Shown: positions 7,903 to 17,222, counted from the stretch's first letter. The stretch is DNA of 46,535 nucleotides from Marseilla massiliensis (GCF_016899955.1 NZ_JACJJL010000028.1:1-46535); one strand, 5' to 3'. Notes: a model not told the origin generated them from the letters alone. Made by a program: numbers and translations.

Positions 7903-10254
7903 TCAGTTGAAGAAGTTCCACGACAACCCGAAGCGCAGAATGCGCCCGTTTTGCGGGTAGTGGGGAGTAAGGAAATACATACTGTTGCCATTTCCGGCCG
8001 TCACGTGGCTGAACATAACGAAGAACCTGGTGCGCTTTAGGTGCAGGTTGGCGTAGACATCGACAAACGGATAGCCCCCCAGCTTCACTTTGCTTGCGCT
8101 GTTAGACTGCACAGCAAATTGGTTCAGTTGCGGCACGAAGTCAGGCGCGAAGTAGTTGGTGAAAAAATATGCGTCGCCTCCCAGCTCTACTGTAAGCTGC
8201 TTTACTATTTTAAACTTGATGTATAAGTTTGTAAACAGGTTCAGCGCAGGCACCGGCAGCACCTCTTGGTTGCTTGAGTGCTGGTAGGTTACGATGTTTT
8301 CCCAATTCAATATCCCGAGCCTGAAGTCTTGGCGCAGCTGGGCAGTGAGCAGGTTGATGTTGCCACCATGCTGGTTGATGCTGGCCGTCATGTTGGTGCG
8401 CCCGTCGGTAGTGGCGTCGTAAGACGTTGAGAAGTAAGTGTAGTTCTGTATCTCCTCCACCGCCACGCGCAGGCTGGTCTTTGTTTTTCTGTAAGAGAAA
8501 AGCCCTTCAATGCGCGTGCGCGTTTCCTTGCTCATGTCGTCGTTGTCCCACCATATATGCTTAGAGTGGTAGCGGCGCTGGTAGAACGTTGGGTTCAGCC
8601 TGTAGAAATAGGCTTTGGCTGCCAGCGTCACGGTGTCACCGAACAGGGGGAAGTTGACGTCGGTGCTGAAGTCTACTTTCAGTTGGCCTGCGTCTTCGCC
8701 CACCAGCCATGTTTCAGCCATCACATTGTAGTGCAGTGTCTTGCCTTGCGTCTTTGCTATTTGTCCGCCTATGCTCACATTGTTTTCTGTCCAGCTGGCC
8801 ATCCTCGACAGAGTGTAGTTGCCGTTCTGGAACACGTCGGGCATGTCAAATTTGCGAAGCTCGTGGCTGGCAAACACTTTCAAGCCGGCCTTGGCGTATT
8901 TGTTGAACCCCTCAAGCAGGGCTATGGCCAGCGTGTTTTTTATCGAAAGCATCTTTGTGCGGTCGTAGATAGAGTCGCCGCCATAGCTCATGTCGTCGTT
9001 GTGGGTGTAGTAAGTGTTTGCGTAGTAATCCTCGGGCGACTCGTATGTCTGGTATATCCTGTCGTACCTGTTTACGTCGGCTGTATGTATGAAACTTGTC
9101 ACCGGCACAAACTCACGTTTCATGGTTGCGTCGATAGAGTCCTGCCTTTGCTTGGCGGCCAGCAGACTGTCCATTTTCTCTTTAGAGTCTACGCTGAGGC
9201 GTGTGGTGTCTATGGCCATTGATGTAGTGTCGGTAGGTTCGTCGCCGGCAATGGTAGCCCCCTCAGGTCGCCCCGACGGAGCCGCCGTGGCCACTTTTTC
9301 GCCGCGCTTGCGCCCGGTGGGCGGGTTGGCGTCTTTGCCCTGCTGTTTCTCTGCGTTGTCTTTCTTCGACTCGGCTGCAAATTGCCGCGCTTTCAGTTCG
9401 GCTTCGGTAAGCTTAACCATGCGGTAGAAACCAAGGCTGTACCTGTGGGTTAGGAAGAAGTGAAGGCTGTTGTTCCTGTTCCAGTTTTGGCTCAGCACTG
9501 TAGGTATCTCATTATCACTGTACGAGTCGTCAAAGCTTTCCGGGTGAGTTACGTAGTTGTCGTCTGTTATGCCTCCGTTCTCCGAAACCTTTTGGTGGTA
9601 TGTTGAAAAGATGGCATGCATGTTGTATTGGTCGCCAAGGTACGACGCGTAGAGTGTTGCCCCGAAGTGCGACGTGCTTTGGTTTGCATAGTATCCACGG
9701 GCGTAGGCATAGTTGAGGTCGAACCCGAAGCCGAACTTCTTGTTGGCGTTCACCGCAAATTTAGCGTCGATGTGGTCTTCGCCGTTGGTCTTGTTGCCGC
9801 AGTTGTCGTAAGAGATGTTTGTTATCGGCGACAGGGTGTTGGTGAAGTGAAGCTGTTCGGGTTGCTTGATAATGTAGCTGTACGGTTGTGTGAACATGAA
9901 CTGTGCGGGCAGCGGGCGGTCAATCACAATCCTGCTTTCGCGTGCGGTGTAGTTGTTGCCTGTGGTGTTGTATTCCCCGTATAGCCCGGTGTTGAATATG
10001 GAGTTCATGTACATGTGTTGCATTGTGTCGACGACAGCCGGCGTGATGTCGCCAAACTTGCGGTCAACAGTCCACACATAGATGCCCTTGGGAATCTCCT
10101 TGTTTTTTGTCGTGTCGTTGCTGTGCTTGTTGAAATTGCGGTTTTCGTTTTCGTCGCGCTGAGTTATTTGCCCTGTCTCGTCTATCTGGTTGTATGTCTG
10201 GGCATTGGCGCCGATGGCCGTGAGGCACAGTAGCGTTATAAGGGTTTTCTTCAT
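7903..10254 (-). CDS. Putative outer-membrane porin (Porin_10 family)
   Basis: A 783-residue protein with a signal peptide (MKKTLITLLCLTAIGANAQ). An N-terminal segment (YVWTVDRKFGDITPAVVDTMQHMYMNS) precedes a long series of amphipathic beta strands rich in Tyr and Asn, ending in RFGLSWNFFN with a terminal aromatic pair typical of barrel insertion. This matches the Bacteroidetes Porin_10 family, predicted outer-membrane barrels of unknown substrate. Residues roughly 290-390 form a low-complexity charged insert (KDNAEKQQGKDANPPTGRKR and a Thr/Asp/Ser stretch) probably forming a loop. The start directly abuts the stop of the upstream small membrane protein. Confidence 0.8.
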   Translation of the reverse strand: MKKTLITLLCLTAIGANAQTYNQIDETGQITQRDENENRNFNKHSNDTTKNKEIPKGIYVWTVDRKFGDITPAVVDTMQHMYMNSIFNTGLYGEYNTTGNNYTARESRIVIDRPLPAQFMFTQPYSYIIKQPEQLHFTNTLSPITNISYDNCGNKTNGEDHIDAKFAVNANKKFGFGFDLNYAYARGYYANQSTSHFGATLYASYLGDQYNMHAIFSTYHQKVSENGGITDDNYVTHPESFDDSYSDNEIPTVLSQNWNRNNSLHFFLTHRYSLGFYRMVKLTEAELKARQFAAESKKDNAEKQQGKDANPPTGRKRGEKVATAAPSGRPEGATIAGDEPTDTTSMAIDTTRLSVDSKEKMDSLLAAKQRQDSIDATMKREFVPVTSFIHTADVNRYDRIYQTYESPEDYYANTYYTHNDDMSYGGDSIYDRTKMLSIKNTLAIALLEGFNKYAKAGLKVFASHELRKFDMPDVFQNGNYTLSRMASWTENNVSIGGQIAKTQGKTLHYNVMAETWLVGEDAGQLKVDFSTDVNFPLFGDTVTLAAKAYFYRLNPTFYQRRYHSKHIWWDNDDMSKETRTRIEGLFSYRKTKTSLRVAVEEIQNYTYFSTSYDATTDGRTNMTASINQHGGNINLLTAQLRQDFRLGILNWENIVTYQHSSNQEVLPVPALNLFTNLYIKFKIVKQLTVELGGDAYFFTNYFAPDFVPQLNQFAVQSNSASKVKLGGYPFVDVYANLHLKRTRFFVMFSHVTAGNGNSMYFLTPHYPQNGRILRFGLSWNFFN

Positions 10255-10497
10255 TTACATTCTCAATATTCGGATGGCCGCATCTACAAACTTGAAGGGC
10301 AATGACGCGATGATTACGTAAAGGCCTATCGTCATGTTGCCGGCAAGATAAATAATCACGCCCGCCATGGCAATGACCATGAACGCAATGTTGAGCCAAT
10401 TGCGTATCTTCTTCATTTTCAGCTGGCGTTCGTTGGGCCTTCCGTGGTGTTGGGCCTGTTGTCTTTCAACGATTTCGTCTATTTCGTCTTTTATCAT
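10255..10497 (-). CDS. Small membrane protein, two predicted helices
   Basis: An 80-residue protein. The first 30 residues are charged (IDEIVERQQAQHHGR) and the rest holds two hydrophobic helices (WLNIAFMVIAMAGVIIYLAG and GLYVIIASLPFKFVDAAIRI). It lies between the DUF4468 gene and the porin gene on the same strand and ends exactly where the porin gene begins, so it is co-transcribed. I do not recognise a named family; an inner-membrane accessory protein is all that can be said. Confidence 0.7.
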   Translation of the reverse strand: MIKDEIDEIVERQQAQHHGRPNERQLKMKKIRNWLNIAFMVIAMAGVIIYLAGNMTIGLYVIIASLPFKFVDAAIRILRM

Positions 10498-10560
10498 CGG
10501 GTCGGCTGTGGTTTTACGGGTGTGAAATGTTGTTGTGGTTGCAAGGAAACGGCAAGCCTC

Positions 10561-11163
10561 TTATTTGAAGAGGTTTGCCATTTTGTTGAACAGGTAGTCC
10601 TTGCGGTCTATAGTCTTGCGGCGGAACTTGCCGCTAACCCTCGACAGTTTGTCTTTGTTCTTCTTCAGGCCGTACTCGTCGGTAATCCATTCTTCGGCGT
10701 TGTATGTCTGCGGGTTGCGTTCCTCGTCGTATAGGTAGTATATGCGTCTCATGGTTACTTCCGCCTTGCCGTCGCTGCATTCGGCCGTCAGGGTATACAT
10801 AAACCGTGTGCGGTCGAGCACAAGGGGCTTGTTCTTGAACACGAGCCACTCTTGGTAGTTGGCGGCAAGCTGGTGGTTTACAGAGTCTTTTATGACCACA
10901 CGGCTTTGTTCAAGCTGGTTGTCTTCCTTGCTCAGCTGTGTGAAGTAGGCCAGCAGGGTGTCGTATATCTGTGCAGCCGACTTGCCGGGCGCAGATATTT
11001 CTGTTGAAAACTGCACCTTGCCATCAACCATAGGTACGGCACCGGCCAGGTATTTTTGGTCGGGGTTGGCCTTTGTGCCTTGCTCGTTCTCCGTTTCCCA
11101 AGAGTTTTGCGCCATGCCCATGAGCGGCATTAACGCCATTATTGCAACAAATATCTTTTTCAT
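10561..11163 (-). CDS. DUF4468-type secreted protein
   Basis: A 200-residue protein from ATG 11163, where a signal peptide begins (MKKIFVAIMALMPLMGMAQ); the open frame runs further upstream but without coding character. The mature part (VDGKVQFSTEISAPGKSAAQIYDTLLAYF, then FMYTLTAECSDGKAEVTMRRIYYLYDE) resembles the DUF4468 domain of Bacteroidetes, a periplasmic TBP-like fold of unknown function. It heads a three-gene minus-strand group with the 80-residue membrane protein and the porin, suggesting a role at the envelope. Confidence 0.75.
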   Translation of the reverse strand: MKKIFVAIMALMPLMGMAQNSWETENEQGTKANPDQKYLAGAVPMVDGKVQFSTEISAPGKSAAQIYDTLLAYFTQLSKEDNQLEQSRVVIKDSVNHQLAANYQEWLVFKNKPLVLDRTRFMYTLTAECSDGKAEVTMRRIYYLYDEERNPQTYNAEEWITDEYGLKKNKDKLSRVSGKFRRKTIDRKDYLFNKMANLFK

Positions 11164-11195
11164 TTGCGTTGAATATAAAAGTGCTGTTTGATTTG

Positions 11196-11203
11196 CAAAA
11201 TTA
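11196..11203 (-). promoter_or_regulatory. Probable -7 element for the DUF4468-porin group
   Basis: On the minus strand TAATTTTG (plus CAAAATTA at 11196-11203) matches TAnnTTTG, about 33 bases before the ATG at 11163. I find no good TTTG partner 19-21 bases further upstream, so this is a partial match. Confidence 0.5.
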
Positions 11204-11331
11204 CAAAATATCTGACTATTACTTGTTCTGATTACACAGATTAACATTGTTTTTATGATTATGTGGTGCAGGGCGCGTTGCGCCACTGGCCCGTGGGTGG
11301 CGTTATGATGCCGTTTCTGCCGCCGCGACCG

Positions 11332-12951
11332 TCACTTTGCCGCATCTACTCTGATGCTGTCAATGCGCCTTGATATCTTTGGTATAGGCTTGTCGAAGAA
11401 CACAAAGGTCCTTCCGTTGATTTTTGCCGTATGCCATCTGTCGGCTTCATACGTATCGCTCGCATACGCAAACGGCCGCTTGTAGAATGGTGCACTGTCG
11501 TCGCCCAGCATGAATGTTATCTTGTTCACTTCTGTGCCATTGGGTATTTGCATTGCCATCAGTCTGCCTGTTGCGTCCTCGCCGTATTCAATGTAGCTGT
11601 CTGGATTGGCCATTATCTTTCCCACCATGTCGTCGGGCAGGAACGACAGGCTGTCGCGGCCAAGCAGATAGGCGGCGCATCTCACGTTCTCGTCGTTTGG
11701 GTCGGGGGCGAAATAGTAGGTGTTTGGGCCGAACTCCACCTGCAGGAAGACAAATTTCCTGATGAAATAGCTGTTGCCCAGCATCGGTTTCACTCTTATC
11801 ATGTCTGTCTGTCCGCCTTTTATTTGGGCCATTAAGTATAGGTTGTTGAGGTGGCCCTGGTATGCATAGTATATTCCCGGAATAAGCACCGCCACGATGG
11901 CTGCCGACAGCGCTGCGCCAAGCCTGGCCGAATAGCGTTCGGCGCCAAGTCGCAGCAGCAGGTTGATGGCGAGGAGCATGGCGAAAAACTCGGCGGCGAA
12001 ACAAACCCGTGGCTGCGTGACACCGCTGGCGAAGATTATGCCGATGCTCAATACCACCGATGAATACAGGTAGCCGTATCTGCTTAAGTGGAGAGCCAGC
12101 AACCTCTTGTTTCGCCTTCGGGCATAGGCCATCACCGCCACCAGCACCCATACCGTGCGCATCTCGGTGCAAGTGAACAGTCCGAGGCCCACCTTTACAA
12201 GTGGGCTTTCCGCTATGTGGCCGTCGCCGCCTATGGCCCGGAGCAGGGTGGAAGGGGCAAGCGCGCATACAAGCGAGCCCAGCGTAAACCATGCCACATA
12301 GGGCAGGGCGGCGCTTTTGCGCATCGTTTTCCGCATAAGCCAGCAATATCCAGCAAGGCTTATGGCAAGCGGCAGGGCCATGCCTTCATGCGTCCAGCCT
12401 ATGAACAGGGTCAGCGGGCTCAGCAGATAGTCTTTGGTCGAGGCTTCGCGGCCCTTCTTTTTCTCGAAGGTGAACAAGAAAAACATTATGGCGAGCGACA
12501 CCCACAGGTAATTTACAGAACCCTCAACCCACAGGTATATGTCGGCAAATCCGGGAATCAGCACTATCATGACAAACAAGACCATGATTACCGTGAGTGG
12601 CTTGATGGTGGATTTTGACACGAACTTGGAGACGGCCCATACGGTCATTGCAAAAATCAAGGCGTTGGCCACGTCGTATGCCGGCTTGTTGAGCAGGCCG
12701 AGAAACGCCTGGGCCACTGTCTGCACGATGGCGCGCCCCGTGAGTTCCATGTAGTGTATGGCTTGCGATTGCACAATGTCGGCAAGGCTGCCTATCCTTA
12801 CAAAACCCTCGTCGGCCGACCGTCGCCAGATGCAGTGGTATAGAATGTCGTCCGACAGGGTGTATGGCTGCAGGTAGGTGAGCAACAGCATGATTATGCC
12901 CGACATGGCTGTGAGCACCAATGATGTTTTTCTCAGGTTTCTTTTGTGCAT
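11332..12951 (-). CDS. Polytopic membrane protein, DUF6056-like
   Basis: A 539-residue protein with about ten hydrophobic helices (e.g. TSLVLTAMSGIIMLLLTYLQ, VIMVLFVMIVLIPGFADIYL) followed by a soluble C-terminal part of about 130 residues. The start LTYLQPYTLSDDILYH places an acidic pair just after the first helix, as in membrane glycosyltransferase-like proteins (DUF6056 / GT-C fold). A sugar-transfer role in surface polysaccharide or O-glycan synthesis is a guess from fold alone. No pathway neighbours are present: uvrB lies upstream and the DUF4468 gene downstream. Confidence 0.65.
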   Translation of the reverse strand: MHKRNLRKTSLVLTAMSGIIMLLLTYLQPYTLSDDILYHCIWRRSADEGFVRIGSLADIVQSQAIHYMELTGRAIVQTVAQAFLGLLNKPAYDVANALIFAMTVWAVSKFVSKSTIKPLTVIMVLFVMIVLIPGFADIYLWVEGSVNYLWVSLAIMFFLFTFEKKKGREASTKDYLLSPLTLFIGWTHEGMALPLAISLAGYCWLMRKTMRKSAALPYVAWFTLGSLVCALAPSTLLRAIGGDGHIAESPLVKVGLGLFTCTEMRTVWVLVAVMAYARRRNKRLLALHLSRYGYLYSSVVLSIGIIFASGVTQPRVCFAAEFFAMLLAINLLLRLGAERYSARLGAALSAAIVAVLIPGIYYAYQGHLNNLYLMAQIKGGQTDMIRVKPMLGNSYFIRKFVFLQVEFGPNTYYFAPDPNDENVRCAAYLLGRDSLSFLPDDMVGKIMANPDSYIEYGEDATGRLMAMQIPNGTEVNKITFMLGDDSAPFYKRPFAYASDTYEADRWHTAKINGRTFVFFDKPIPKISRRIDSIRVDAAK

Positions 12952-13340
12952 GATAAGCTTAATATTACAATCTGTGTCTATGGTCTGTTGTTATGGCATC
13001 CGGTCTTTGGCGCTGCCGTTTTCGGCCAGCACATCTATGCCGCCGGCCGCGGCACCGCTGCCCTTGGCAAGCGGGTTTGCGGCAATGAGAATGCCCTGCG
13101 TGCTTGGTGCGCTTCCGGTATGGGTCGTTTGGCGTGGCTGTTCGGGCTGTTTGGCATGATGAAACGGCTCGTTTTGTATGGTAAAACCACCCGTTTTTAC
13201 AACTCTCTGTATGCCAGTAGTTTGCGGCGTCGGTTTAAACCTTTTGTTTGGTATGTGCGAATGGCCTGCACAATGTAGCCACATGGCGTGCGGCGACGAT
13301 GGCGTCAGCCCGTCGGTCGCAGGCAGGGCCATGGCTTGGC
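12952..13340. other. Intergenic region without a gene
   Basis: About 390 bases between uvrB and the DUF6056-like gene. Frames of up to 117 codons exist on both strands but are low-complexity and overlap each other. I see several short inverted words (ATGGC/GCCAT, AAACGG/CCGTTT) but no terminator with a T-run and no promoter. Confidence 0.55.
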
Positions 13341-15380
13341 TCACTTCAGTTCCAGCTCTTTCTGCAGCCTTATAATCTCATCCCTGTATTGTGCCGCCTG
13401 GATGAAGTCGAGCCTCTTGGCAGCCTCCTTCATGAGCTTGGTCGTGTTGGCGATGCTCTTTTCAAGCTGCGGCCTCGTCATCCGTTCCACTATCGGGTCG
13501 GCGGCGAATGCAGCCGATTCGGGTTCTATGTATGCCATGCGTGCCGTCGGCTTCTCGTCCTCTTGTTCGCCGCCGCCTATTTCGGCACGCAGCACACCCG
13601 TTTTTAGCGATTTCTTGATTTGTGTAGGCGTTATTCCGTTCATCTCGTTGTATCGCATCTGCTTCATTCGGCGCCGGGCTGTCTCGTCGATGGTCTGTTG
13701 CATGCTGGCCGTAATGGTGTCGGCATACATTATAACCTTCCCATTTACGTTGCGGGCAGCCCGGCCGGCAGTCTGCGTCAGGCTTCGGTGGCTGCGCAGG
13801 AAGCCCTCCTTGTCGGCGTCGAGTATGGCCACAAGCGACACTTCTGGCAGGTCGAGGCCCTCGCGCAGCAGGTTTACGCCCACAAGCACGTCGTAGCGGC
13901 CTTCGCGCAGCTCCTCGAGTATCTTCACGCGGTCGAGTGTGGCGACATCACTGTGTATGTAAGCCGTGCTGATGCCGTGGCCGAGCAAGTATTCTGTCAG
14001 CTCTTCGGCCATCCGCTTGGTCAGTGTCGTTACAAGCACACGCTCTTTGCGCTCAATGCGCACCCTGACTTCCTCCATCAGGTCGTCTATCTGGTTTTCG
14101 CTCGGGCGCACCTCTATCTCGGGGTCGAGCAGCCCCGTGGGGCGTATCACCTGCTCTACAACCACACCCTCGGCTTCCTGCAGCTCATAGTCGGCCGGTG
14201 TGGCAGAGACGTAGACCACCTGGTTGATCATGCTGTGAAACTCGTCGAACGTGAGCGGGCGGTTGTCGAATGCAGCCGGAAGCCTGAACCCGAACTCCAC
14301 CAGGTTGGTCTTGCGCGCCCTGTCGCCTCCATACATGGCGTTGATTTGTGGCACGCTGACATGGCTCTCGTCGATAAACATAAGGTAGTCTTCAGGGAAG
14401 AAGTCGAGCAGGCAGTAGGGGCGTTCGCCCGCGTTGCGCCCGTCGAAATAGCGCGAGTAGTTCTCTATGCCCGAGCAATGGCCGAGCTCCTTTATCATCT
14501 CCATGTCGTATTCCACCCTCTCCTTGATGCGCTGGGCCTTGATGGGGTCGCCCAGCTCGGTGAAATAGGCCACCTGCTTTGTAAGGTCGTCCTGTATGTT
14601 GCGTATGGCAATGTTGGTCTGCTCCTGGGTGGTCATGAACAGGTTGGCCGGATATAGCTTGTATTCTTCAAACGAAGCCAGCCTGTCAAGCGTGACGGCG
14701 TCGCGCTCTTCTATGGCGTCGATTTCGTCGTCCCAGAACGTTATGCGCAGAATGGCCTCGTTGTAGGCCATGGCCACGTCGATGGTGTCGCCCTTGACCC
14801 TGAACGAGCCACGCTGCAGGTCGATGTCATTGCGCACGTAGAGCGCCTGGACGAGTTTGCGCAACAGCGCATTGCGGTCGATAGACTGCCCGCGCCTTAG
14901 CTCAATCACGTTTTCCGACAGGGCCACAGGGCTGCCCATGCCGTAGATGCAGCTGACCGACGAAACGACCACCACGTCTTTTCGGCCCGACAGCAGCGAC
15001 GAGACAGCCCGCAGCCTGAGGCGGTCTATCTCTTCGTTGATGGCCAGGTCTTTCTCTATGTATGTGTCTGTGGTCGGTATGTAAGCCTCGGGCTGGTAAT
15101 AGTCGTAATAACTCACATAGTACTCTACGGCGTTTTCGGGGAAGAAGCCGCGCATCTCTTCGTAGAGCTGAGCGGCGAGGGTCTTGTTGTGGCTCAGTAT
15201 CAGCGTGGGGCGGTTGGCGTTGGCAATGACGTTGGCCATCGTGAAAGTCTTGCCTGAACCGGTCACACCGAGCAACACCTGGGCCTTGTCGCCGCGCTCC
15301 AAGCCCTCGGTAAGTTCTCTGATAGCCTCCGGCTGGTCGCCGGTCGGCTTGTATTTAGATGTAAGTTTGAAGCTGCTCAT
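13341..15380 (-). CDS. uvrB: Excinuclease ABC subunit B
   Basis: DNA-damage recognition helicase of nucleotide-excision repair, working with UvrA and UvrC. The 679-residue protein has Walker A GVTGSGKT near residue 40, the beta-hairpin region YYQPEAYIP, the Walker B-like DESHVSVPQ with INAMYGGDRARK, helicase motifs (VTTLTKRMAEELTEYL, LLREGLDLPEV, QTAGRAARNVNG) and a C-terminal UVR motif (LEKSIANTTKLMKEAAKRLD) that contacts UvrC. ATG 15380 (MSSFKLTSKY) is preferred over an upstream in-frame TTG at 15389. Monocistronic, divergent from bamD. Confidence 0.97.
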   Translation of the reverse strand: MSSFKLTSKYKPTGDQPEAIRELTEGLERGDKAQVLLGVTGSGKTFTMANVIANANRPTLILSHNKTLAAQLYEEMRGFFPENAVEYYVSYYDYYQPEAYIPTTDTYIEKDLAINEEIDRLRLRAVSSLLSGRKDVVVVSSVSCIYGMGSPVALSENVIELRRGQSIDRNALLRKLVQALYVRNDIDLQRGSFRVKGDTIDVAMAYNEAILRITFWDDEIDAIEERDAVTLDRLASFEEYKLYPANLFMTTQEQTNIAIRNIQDDLTKQVAYFTELGDPIKAQRIKERVEYDMEMIKELGHCSGIENYSRYFDGRNAGERPYCLLDFFPEDYLMFIDESHVSVPQINAMYGGDRARKTNLVEFGFRLPAAFDNRPLTFDEFHSMINQVVYVSATPADYELQEAEGVVVEQVIRPTGLLDPEIEVRPSENQIDDLMEEVRVRIERKERVLVTTLTKRMAEELTEYLLGHGISTAYIHSDVATLDRVKILEELREGRYDVLVGVNLLREGLDLPEVSLVAILDADKEGFLRSHRSLTQTAGRAARNVNGKVIMYADTITASMQQTIDETARRRMKQMRYNEMNGITPTQIKKSLKTGVLRAEIGGGEQEDEKPTARMAYIEPESAAFAADPIVERMTRPQLEKSIANTTKLMKEAAKRLDFIQAAQYRDEIIRLQKELELK

Positions 15381-15455
15381 GGTCGGCAAAAGTACTCATT
15401 TTCATCGTAATAAACGTTATATTAAAGAACATTTTCCAAAAAAACAAACGAAATA

Positions 15456-15487
15456 CTTGGGGTTTCTATGGAAAATGACTAATTTTG
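15456..15487 (+). promoter_or_regulatory. Promoter of the bamD operon
   Basis: TAATTTTG at 15480-15487 is a full -7 match; CTTG at 15456-15459 gives a 3-of-4 upstream element at a 20-base spacing. It lies 20 bases before the bamD ATG, giving a very short leader. Confidence 0.7.
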
Positions 15488-15506
15488 CAATCCAAATCAG
15501 CAACGG

Positions 15507-16331
15507 ATGAAGACCAAGATATTCATATTGTTTTGCTTTGCGGCTCTCTTCAGTGGATGCACCACTGAGTTTAACCGCGTATACAAATCAGCCGACTACA
15601 GTTATAAGTACGAGTATGCCAAGGAGTGTTTCGCCCGCGGTAAGTATATGCATGCCATCTCGCTATTGCAGGAACTGCTGACCGTGATGAAGGGTACTGA
15701 CAATGGCGAGGAGTGCCTCTACATGCTGGCAATGGCTGAATACAGCGACCGCGACTACGAGAGCGCGTCGGCAACGTTCAAGAAGTACTTCTCGTCGTAT
15801 CCCAAGGGCGTTTATGCCGAGCAGGCCGCTTATTACATAGGGCAGTCGCTCTACCAGAGCACCCCGGAGCCACGACTCGACCAGACGCCTACAGTGGGTG
15901 CCATAAACGCCTACCAGCAGTTCTTGGACATTTATCCCGACTCGAAGCTACGCCCCGTAGCGCAGCAGCGCCTCTTTGACCTTCAGGACAAACTTGTGAT
16001 GAAGGAATATCTCTCTGCCAAGCTCTATTACGACCTCGGCGACTATTTCGGCAACTGCACCGGCGGCGGCTCTAATTTTGAGGCTTGCATCGTGACGGCC
16101 CAGAACGCGCTGAAGACATATCCGTACAGCAAGATGCGCGAGGATTTTGCTGTGCTGATAATGAAGAGCAAGTTTGAACTGGCCGAGCAGAGCATAGAGG
16201 CCAAGCGCGTTGACCGCTACCGTGACGCCGAAGACGAGTGCTACGGGTTCCTCAACGAGTATCCCGACAGCAAGGAAGCTGCCACGGCCAAAAAGTATAT
16301 TGAGAAGTGCAAGAAGGTCACCAACGACTGA
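15507..16331 (+). CDS. bamD: Outer membrane assembly lipoprotein BamD
   Basis: Lipoprotein of the BAM complex that inserts beta-barrel proteins into the outer membrane. The 274-residue protein has a lipobox ending at Cys18 (FAALFSGC) and TPR helices in the pattern YEYAKECFARGKYMHAISLL, EECLYMLAMAEYSDRDYESA and AEQAAYYIGQSLY, then NAYQQFLDIYPDSKLRPVAQ. This is the YfiO/BamD arrangement, at slightly above the proteobacterial length. It heads a plus-strand operon with the omega-like subunit and a DUF4293 protein, a common Bacteroidales order. Confidence 0.92.
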   Translation: MKTKIFILFCFAALFSGCTTEFNRVYKSADYSYKYEYAKECFARGKYMHAISLLQELLTVMKGTDNGEECLYMLAMAEYSDRDYESASATFKKYFSSYPKGVYAEQAAYYIGQSLYQSTPEPRLDQTPTVGAINAYQQFLDIYPDSKLRPVAQQRLFDLQDKLVMKEYLSAKLYYDLGDYFGNCTGGGSNFEACIVTAQNALKTYPYSKMREDFAVLIMKSKFELAEQSIEAKRVDRYRDAEDECYGFLNEYPDSKEAATAKKYIEKCKKVTND

Positions 16332-16382
16332 TGTTGCATTGTTTTATCGTCGATAAATCAAATTCAGATTAGCAATATTAAA

Positions 16383-16724
16383 ATGGATTACAAGAAATCA
16401 AAAGCTCCGGTTAACACCGTTACACGAAACATCATGGACTTGTGCGATGAGACGGGCAATATCTATGAGAGTGTTGCCATCATCGCAAAGCGCGCAAACC
16501 AGATTTCAGTTCAGATAAAGGAAGACCTCAGCAAGAAGCTTGCGGAGTTCGCTTCTTACAATGACAGCTTGGAGGAAGTGTTTGAAAACCGTGAGCAGAT
16601 AGAGATTTCGCGCTATTATGAAAAGCTGCCCAAGCCTACGTTGCTTGCTACGCAGGAGTTTGTGGAAAACAAGGTTTACTGGAGGGACCCTTCAAAGGAG
16701 GCTGCCCAGGCTGAGGAAAAATAA
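16383..16724 (+). CDS. rpoZ: RNA polymerase omega-like subunit
   Basis: A 113-residue protein with the Bacteroidetes form of the omega/Rpb6-type subunit: NIYESVAIIAKRANQISVQI corresponds to the conserved omega helix (R-A-x-Q-I), followed by a C-terminal extension (FENREQIEISRYYEKLPKPT) characteristic of this phylum. Omega helps fold and assemble beta-prime. It lies 51 bases after bamD and 18 bases before a DUF4293 gene, the usual arrangement in the order. Confidence 0.9.
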   Translation: MDYKKSKAPVNTVTRNIMDLCDETGNIYESVAIIAKRANQISVQIKEDLSKKLAEFASYNDSLEEVFENREQIEISRYYEKLPKPTLLATQEFVENKVYWRDPSKEAAQAEEK

Positions 16725-16742
16725 GCTGATGTAGCAGATGTC

Positions 16743-17201
16743 ATGATACAGCGCATACAGACAATATATCTGTTGGTGGCAGTTGTGCTCTCGGTGGTTT
16801 GCCTCTGCATGCAAATAGGCACTTTCACTGAGGGCGGGGTTGCCGTTTACAGCGAGTATAACTTGTGGGTGACCGGCCCCACCGGCGTCCGCCAATTTGT
16901 GACGTGGCCGCTGTTCGCCGTACTGCTGCTGTCGGCGGCTATTGGCCTCTATGCCATATTCATGTACGCCAACCGGTTGCTGCAGGCCCGTTTTTGCATG
17001 TTCGCCATGCTGTTGGTGGTTGGCTGGTATATACTTTATGTGGTATATGGCGGCGTTCTGAAGCCGGGTGACGGTTCTGCAGAGTTTGCACCGACGTGGG
17101 CAGGGGCTTGTCCGCTGGTGGCATCGGTGTTCTATTTTCTGGCCCGCCGTGCCATCATGGCCGATGAGAGGTTGGTCAGGGCTGCCGACAGGATAAGGTG
17201 A
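16743..17201 (+). CDS. DUF4293 membrane protein
   Basis: A 152-residue protein with four hydrophobic helices starting right at the N-terminus (QTIYLLVAVVLSVVCLCMQIG; FAVLLLSAAIGLYAIFMYAN; CMFAMLLVVGWYILYVVYGG; ACPLVASVFYFLARRAIM). The opening MIQRIQTIYLL and the short charged tail ADERLVRAADRIR are typical of the DUF4293 family, found almost only in Bacteroidetes next to the omega gene. Function unknown. Last gene of the bamD operon, as a terminator follows. Confidence 0.85.
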   Translation: MIQRIQTIYLLVAVVLSVVCLCMQIGTFTEGGVAVYSEYNLWVTGPTGVRQFVTWPLFAVLLLSAAIGLYAIFMYANRLLQARFCMFAMLLVVGWYILYVVYGGVLKPGDGSAEFAPTWAGACPLVASVFYFLARRAIMADERLVRAADRIR

Positions 17202-17222
17202 ATGAAACAATATCGTGATAAC

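Noticed and set aside
8557..9222. 221-codon plus-strand frame inside the porin gene
   Set aside because: It is the antisense of a coherent minus-strand barrel protein with signal peptide; the antisense translation has no family features.
13620..14657. 345-codon plus-strand frame opposite uvrB
   Set aside because: Antisense shadow of uvrB, which has all its motifs on the minus strand.
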